Source: Streptomyces uncialis
GTDB lineage: Bacteria > Actinomycetota > Actinomycetes > Streptomycetales > Streptomycetaceae
Assembly: GCF_036250755.1 (NCBI RefSeq)
Contig: NZ_CP109584.1
Span: forward strand, 26,297-90,296
Reading direction: 5' to 3'
Length of the DNA: 64,000 nt
This document shows positions 61,022 through 64,000 of the stretch, one piece after another (the stretch's first letter is position 1; each line of letters opens with the position of its first letter). The notes beneath the pieces were generated by a model that was not told the origin of the DNA, made no database searches, and saw only the letters and a list, made by a program, of their open reading frames with translations. The translations under genes and the position numbers were made by a program.

Positions 61022-61051
61022 GCCACTCACCCCGGCGCTCCTGTGTGACAC

Positions 61052-61106
61052 ACAGCCCGTTTCCCCAGGTGGGCGAGGCGTGCTGTGAGGGTGTGAGCTG
61101 TGAGGC
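61052..61106 (+). repeat. TGTGAGG repeat block B
   Basis: TGTGAGG at 61084 and 61099 with a variant GTGTGAGC between them; preceded by AGCCCGTTTCCCCAGGTGGG, near-identical to block A. Confidence 0.65.
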
Positions 61107-61634
61107 GAGGGCCTGCCCCGACGGGATGCCGCTGCTCCTGGCCGTGCTGCTCGCGGTGGTGTGGAACGGGTTGCTGCTCGAGAGGCAGCGGGGGTGGTGG
61201 CCGTGGTTGGCGGAGTGCTGCTCGTGGTCCTGGTGGTGGTCGTCGGGGTACAGCACGGTGGTGTCGTGGGTGCAGCGCAGTATTTGCATGGGCCAGGCGG
61301 CACACGGGTGCTGCACGGGTAGCAGGCCGGCCCCGGCCGGAGCAGCACGGCCTGCTGCTACCCGCTGCCCGAGACTCTTGCTGCAAGCCCAGATAGCAGC
61401 AGGTCGCCTTGCTGCTCCACGGCGGCGGAGCTGTAGAGCGCAGTTCTGCGATGTTATGCGCGAGATCTATGCACGGCTGCTGCATACAACGCGGCGTCCG
61501 TGCTGCTCGCTGGCCCTGCCACCTTGGGCTTTCCCCTCCAGGGGAACGATGTACGCACTCGCCGGGACAGCCGCCGCGTGTTCTAGAGAACCAGAACAAG
61601 ACGGTTCCCCTAGTGCTACCGACGCGGACACGAG
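61107..61634. other. non-coding interval rich in GCTGC / GCAGC
   Basis: No supported gene. Contains an inverted repeat near 61317-61370 (GGGTAGCAGGCC ... GGCCTGCTGCTACCC) and many GCTGC motifs. May hold regulatory or partition sites. Confidence 0.45.
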
Positions 61635-61666
61635 CACGGCGCCACACCCGAGGGTGTAGCGCCGTG
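61635..61666 (-). terminator. terminator after the winged-helix genes
   Basis: CACGGCGC.ACACCC-GA-GGGTGT.GCGCCGTG: 14 paired bases plus one mismatch, 20 bases past the leftward gene's stop. Confidence 0.6.
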
Positions 61667-61685
61667 GTGCCGAGGCCGGCGGTGG

Positions 61686-62174
61686 TCAGCGGACGCGCTT
61701 GAGGCGGGTCGGCTTGGTGATGGGGGTGACGTTCCCCTTGGCTCTGGCTTCGGCCTTGCGGGCCTTCTCGTCCAGGTGGAGCTGGAAGCGGCGTTCGTAC
61801 TCGTCCTCGAAGTCGCCGACGTCCAGGCGCATGTCCCGGGGCAGGGCCTTGACGGCGCGTTGCTGTTCGCGGGGGTCGTTGAAGGCGGCGATCATCGGGT
61901 GGAGCTGGAAGCGTCCGCGGCGGACTACGGTGACGAGCCGGGCGGCGACCAGGTGCTGCATGGCGCGGCTGATCACGCCGCGCTCCATCGCGAGGCCGGT
62001 GGCCAATTCGTCGTGGGTGGCGACGACCAGGCCGCCCGATTCCTGCTCGCTCATCATGTGCAGCAGCAGCGTGTAGGCGGTGGGAGGCAGGCGCGGCACG
62101 TACGCGAGACCGTTGAAGCTGCCCCACAGCACGTTGCGGCGCGGCATCCATTCCTCTGCGGCAGCGAACGTCAT
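61686..62174 (-). CDS. winged-helix protein, tandem paralogue 2
   Basis: 162 residues. Winged helix at ~30-95 (PPTAYTLLLHMMSEQESGGL, VVATHDELATGLAMERGVIS, LVAARLVTVVRRGRFQLHP), then a basic helical tail. Resembles its neighbour and RepL/MarR-type folds. ATG overlaps the upstream gene's stop region by four bases. Confidence 0.7.
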   Translation of the reverse strand: MTFAAAEEWMPRRNVLWGSFNGLAYVPRLPPTAYTLLLHMMSEQESGGLVVATHDELATGLAMERGVISRAMQHLVAARLVTVVRRGRFQLHPMIAAFNDPREQQRAVKALPRDMRLDVGDFEDEYERRFQLHLDEKARKAEARAKGNVTPITKPTRLKRVR

Positions 62175-62818
62175 GACGTGGCCTTCCCTTCCCCATCCGA
62201 CCCCTTGCGTACTTCCAGTTTCGCGCCCGGAGCGGCCATCGCCCGGAACGCGTCGGGCACGTCCGGGTCCTCCATGATCTCGCGCAGCAGGTCCAACTGC
62301 TCCACCCTGTCCCCCATACCCGTCTTGGCGCGCTTCTTCTCGCCCTTGCGCGGCTCTCTGAGCCCGCCGCGCAGCGAGGCGGCCGGGTTGAGCTGGTAGA
62401 CGCCCCGCTGGACCTTACGCAGAGCCCCGTCGGCCTCCAGGACGTTGAAGACGCGGCTGATGTGAGGCCGGCTGTATCCGAGATCGGCGGCTACATCCTC
62501 GTGGGTGGCCTCGATCAGGCCGCCGGGCTTCTGGGAGCCCATCAGGTGGAACAGCACCACGAGCACGAACCGGTCGCCGTCGTAATGGACAGCGGCCCAG
62601 CGCATGAACTCCAGGCTGTCCATGGAGAACGCCTCGCCGATGAATCCCGTGCTGGAGCCGACGGGGAAGACCTGGGCAGCATGTCCGGCGGGCAGCTCAA
62701 GGGTGGGGCCGACGGACCGGTTGTACGCGGTGGGCGGCGGCTTCGGGCGGCGCCGGCGACGGGACGGCGCATCGGGCAGCTTCGGTGCTGCGCTGCCGTC
62801 CAGGGGCCCTGAGCTCAT
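62171..62818 (-). CDS. winged-helix protein, tandem paralogue 1
   Basis: 215 residues. An Arg/Pro-rich N-terminus, a middle domain (FMRWAAVHYDGDRFVLVVLF) and a winged helix (GGLIEATHEDVAADLGYSRP, HISRVFNVLEADGALRKVQR). The shared GGL...ATH(D/E)(E/D)(L/V)A pattern shows a duplication with gene 2. Subtelomeric position suggests a replication or telomere regulator. Confidence 0.7.
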   Translation of the reverse strand: MSSGPLDGSAAPKLPDAPSRRRRRPKPPPTAYNRSVGPTLELPAGHAAQVFPVGSSTGFIGEAFSMDSLEFMRWAAVHYDGDRFVLVVLFHLMGSQKPGGLIEATHEDVAADLGYSRPHISRVFNVLEADGALRKVQRGVYQLNPAASLRGGLREPRKGEKKRAKTGMGDRVEQLDLLREIMEDPDVPDAFRAMAAPGAKLEVRKGSDGEGKATS

Positions 62819-62869
62819 GGGGTTGCTGCCTCCTTGATCGTCGTGACGTCAGCACCATAGCGGAGATCC

Positions 62870-63080
62870 GTGGCAGTAGTGCCACCAAAACGCAGCAGCG
62901 CCAACACGAAAGTCACCCGTACGTCAGCCCTGGACTGACCTTCGGGTCCGAGGCGACTCCGACGGCACCGCTGACGCACCGTGCGTAGATCCGTGGCAGT
63001 ACTGCCACGAAACGATGTTGATGGGTCAGGACCGCCTGACATCCCGACCGAGATATGTCAGTCCTGGGCTGACATATCTC
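62870..63080 (-). promoter_or_regulatory. duplicated operator arrays
   Basis: Type 1: GTGGCAGTAGTGCCAC (62870-62885) and GTGGCAGTACTGCCAC (62993-63008, perfect). Type 2: GTCAGCCCTGGACTGAC (62923-62939), GTCAGG-ACCG-CCTGAC (63025-63040), and GAGATATGTCAG-N7-CTGACATATCTC (63050-63080). Both types alternate in front of the winged-helix genes. Confidence 0.8.
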
Positions 63081-63849
63081 TCCAAACCCAACGCTCTGAC
63101 CTGCGGAAACGTGGAGCTCTTACCTCTAGAGCGCGCGCGCGTGATACCTGATCTCCCCACCGTGATCAAGTACCGCCACGCCGTGGGATCCGCCCCTCAG
63201 CAGCAGTATCAAAGCGCGCCGCACGGACCCCGTCGTGGCGCGCGCGGCTTCGCGTGCGGCGCCGCGACCCGGTGCGGGTCGTGGGCGGCAGCAGCGGCTC
63301 TGAGTCTCGGGTGGTACCGGCCGTGACGATCAAAAGCAAGGAAGCGTGGTCGGTGCCGGTGGTGGGTTCCGCCCCCCGGCCCTGGGGGGCCGGACGGCTC
63401 CGGTACCTCCGCACGTCGAATTCCAGCGTTCCCATATCGGGCTTCCGTTCTGTGGCTAAGCTGTTCAGGGCCGCGTAATTCTGAATTCAACGGGGAGTTA
63501 TTCGGCCGGGGCCGGGGGGTGTCGCTGCCAGGAACCAGACGCTACACAGTCACCGCCCGTGATGCATCAACCCTGACGCACCTTCGTCCTCTCGGGTGGC
63601 GCGTCAACAGATTCCGCCCCATGATTGCGGGTTGGCGTGTATGCTGGCGGGGCATTGACAAACGTGAGCGGCTCGTTTCGAGGGTGGGGGAGGGGTCAGG
63701 GTGGAGCGCAGCGGAGCCCGTCACTGCGGTGGGGCCGGCACCTATGCGGGCCGATGGTCCGCCACTCTCGTTGCTGGGGTGATGGCTGGGATTCCCAAGC
63801 CCTACACAGGCGCGCGCGTGATGCACCTCCTCCTGTAGCCAGCTCCGGT
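63081..63849. other. subtelomeric non-coding DNA
   Basis: No supported gene. Contains GAGCGCGCGCGCGTGAT (63136) and GGCGCGCGCGTGATG (63809), similar GC runs near the end, and a run of possible stem-loops. Confidence 0.5.
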
Positions 63850-63995
63850 GATCGCGCTTGCGCGGTCGCCTCCAATTCGCGCTTGCGCGAATTGCATTCC
63901 GTCCGAAATTCCGTTTACGGAATTCCATTCCGGCGCCTGCGCCGGAATTCGAATTGCGCTTGCGCAATTCATTCACTATGACCCGGCTTGCCGGG
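63850..63995. repeat. telomere-type palindrome array at the replicon end
   Basis: Six consecutive palindromes with 2-base loops: 63850-63867 (CGCGC-TT-GCGCG), 63873-63894 (CAATTCGCGC-TT-GCGCGAATTG), 63907-63924 (AATTCCGT-TT-ACGGAATT), 63927-63948 (ATTCCGGCGC-CT-GCGCCGGAAT), 63951-63970 (GAATTGCGC-TT-GCGCAATTC) and 63982-63995 (CCCGGC-TT-GCCGGG). Such arrays fold the 3' overhang of Streptomyces linear DNA. It differs from the classical telomere start. Confidence 0.85.
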
Positions 63996-64000
63996 GCATA

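Overview
The window looks like one arm of a linear Streptomyces replicon, most simply a linear plasmid. Reasons: GC-rich DNA; Streptomyces-type starts (many GTG, overlapping ATGA/GTGA junctions); a WhiB regulator; actinomycete conjugation proteins; a telomere maintenance pair, tap-tpg (54.4-57.1 kb); and a row of tight palindromes at the right end (63.85-64.0 kb) typical of Streptomyces telomeres. A chromosome arm carrying an integrated plasmid cannot be excluded.

Layout. 0-2.3 kb: the end of a recombinase element that interrupts a nucleoside deoxyribosyltransferase-like gene. 2.3-9.5 kb: a leftward run of small enzymes (HIT, NUDIX, P-loop kinase), a DUF4097 protein and plasmid hypothetical proteins, several separated by GC hairpins. 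9.5-19 kb: a leftward transfer region with a TraB/FtsK-like DNA translocase, secretion/membrane-type partners, a long coiled-coil DUF2637-like membrane protein, WhiB and small Cys proteins. 19-24 kb: a divergent GntR control region, an XRE-TPR regulator with a split RibD-like pair, and a small XRE protein. 24.4-28.9 kb: a replication module (winged-helix protein, DciA-like, DnaB-like) followed by iterons that could be the origin.

28.9-39.1 kb: accessory DNA with two separate three-repeat type I-E-like CRISPR arrays and no cas genes, duplicated tails of the DciA-like protein, two toxin-antitoxin-like pairs, a CoiA-like protein and decayed genes. 39.2-42.9 kb: an ECF sigma factor with its partner, a lipoprotein and a DUF6233 protein. 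43.2-50.4 kb: a defence-like island (HEPN protein, PD-D/ExK-like protein inserted beside a TIGR02391 remnant, a protein with 52-residue internal repeats, a membrane protein) that also holds a fatty acid desaturase. 50.5-53.8 kb: a GntR regulator, diaminopimelate epimerase and a phosphotransferase. 54.1-60 kb: iterons, tap, tpg, a third toxin-antitoxin-like pair and hypothetical proteins. 60-64 kb: an HTH protein flanked by duplicated TGTGAGG-rich repeats, two tandem winged-helix paralogues behind duplicated operators, then telomeric DNA.

How it fits together: the DciA/DnaB-like genes probably start bidirectional replication at internal iterons, and Tap/Tpg patch the telomeres. The TraB-like cluster moves the DNA between hyphae. 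GntR, WhiB and HTH proteins probably tune transfer and copy control. The most striking unexplained links are a shared CTAGTNNACTAG operator joining the GntR gene to a desaturase 5 kb away, a C-terminal motif shared by two adjacent transfer-region proteins, and CRISPR repeats placed at the junctions of broken genes.
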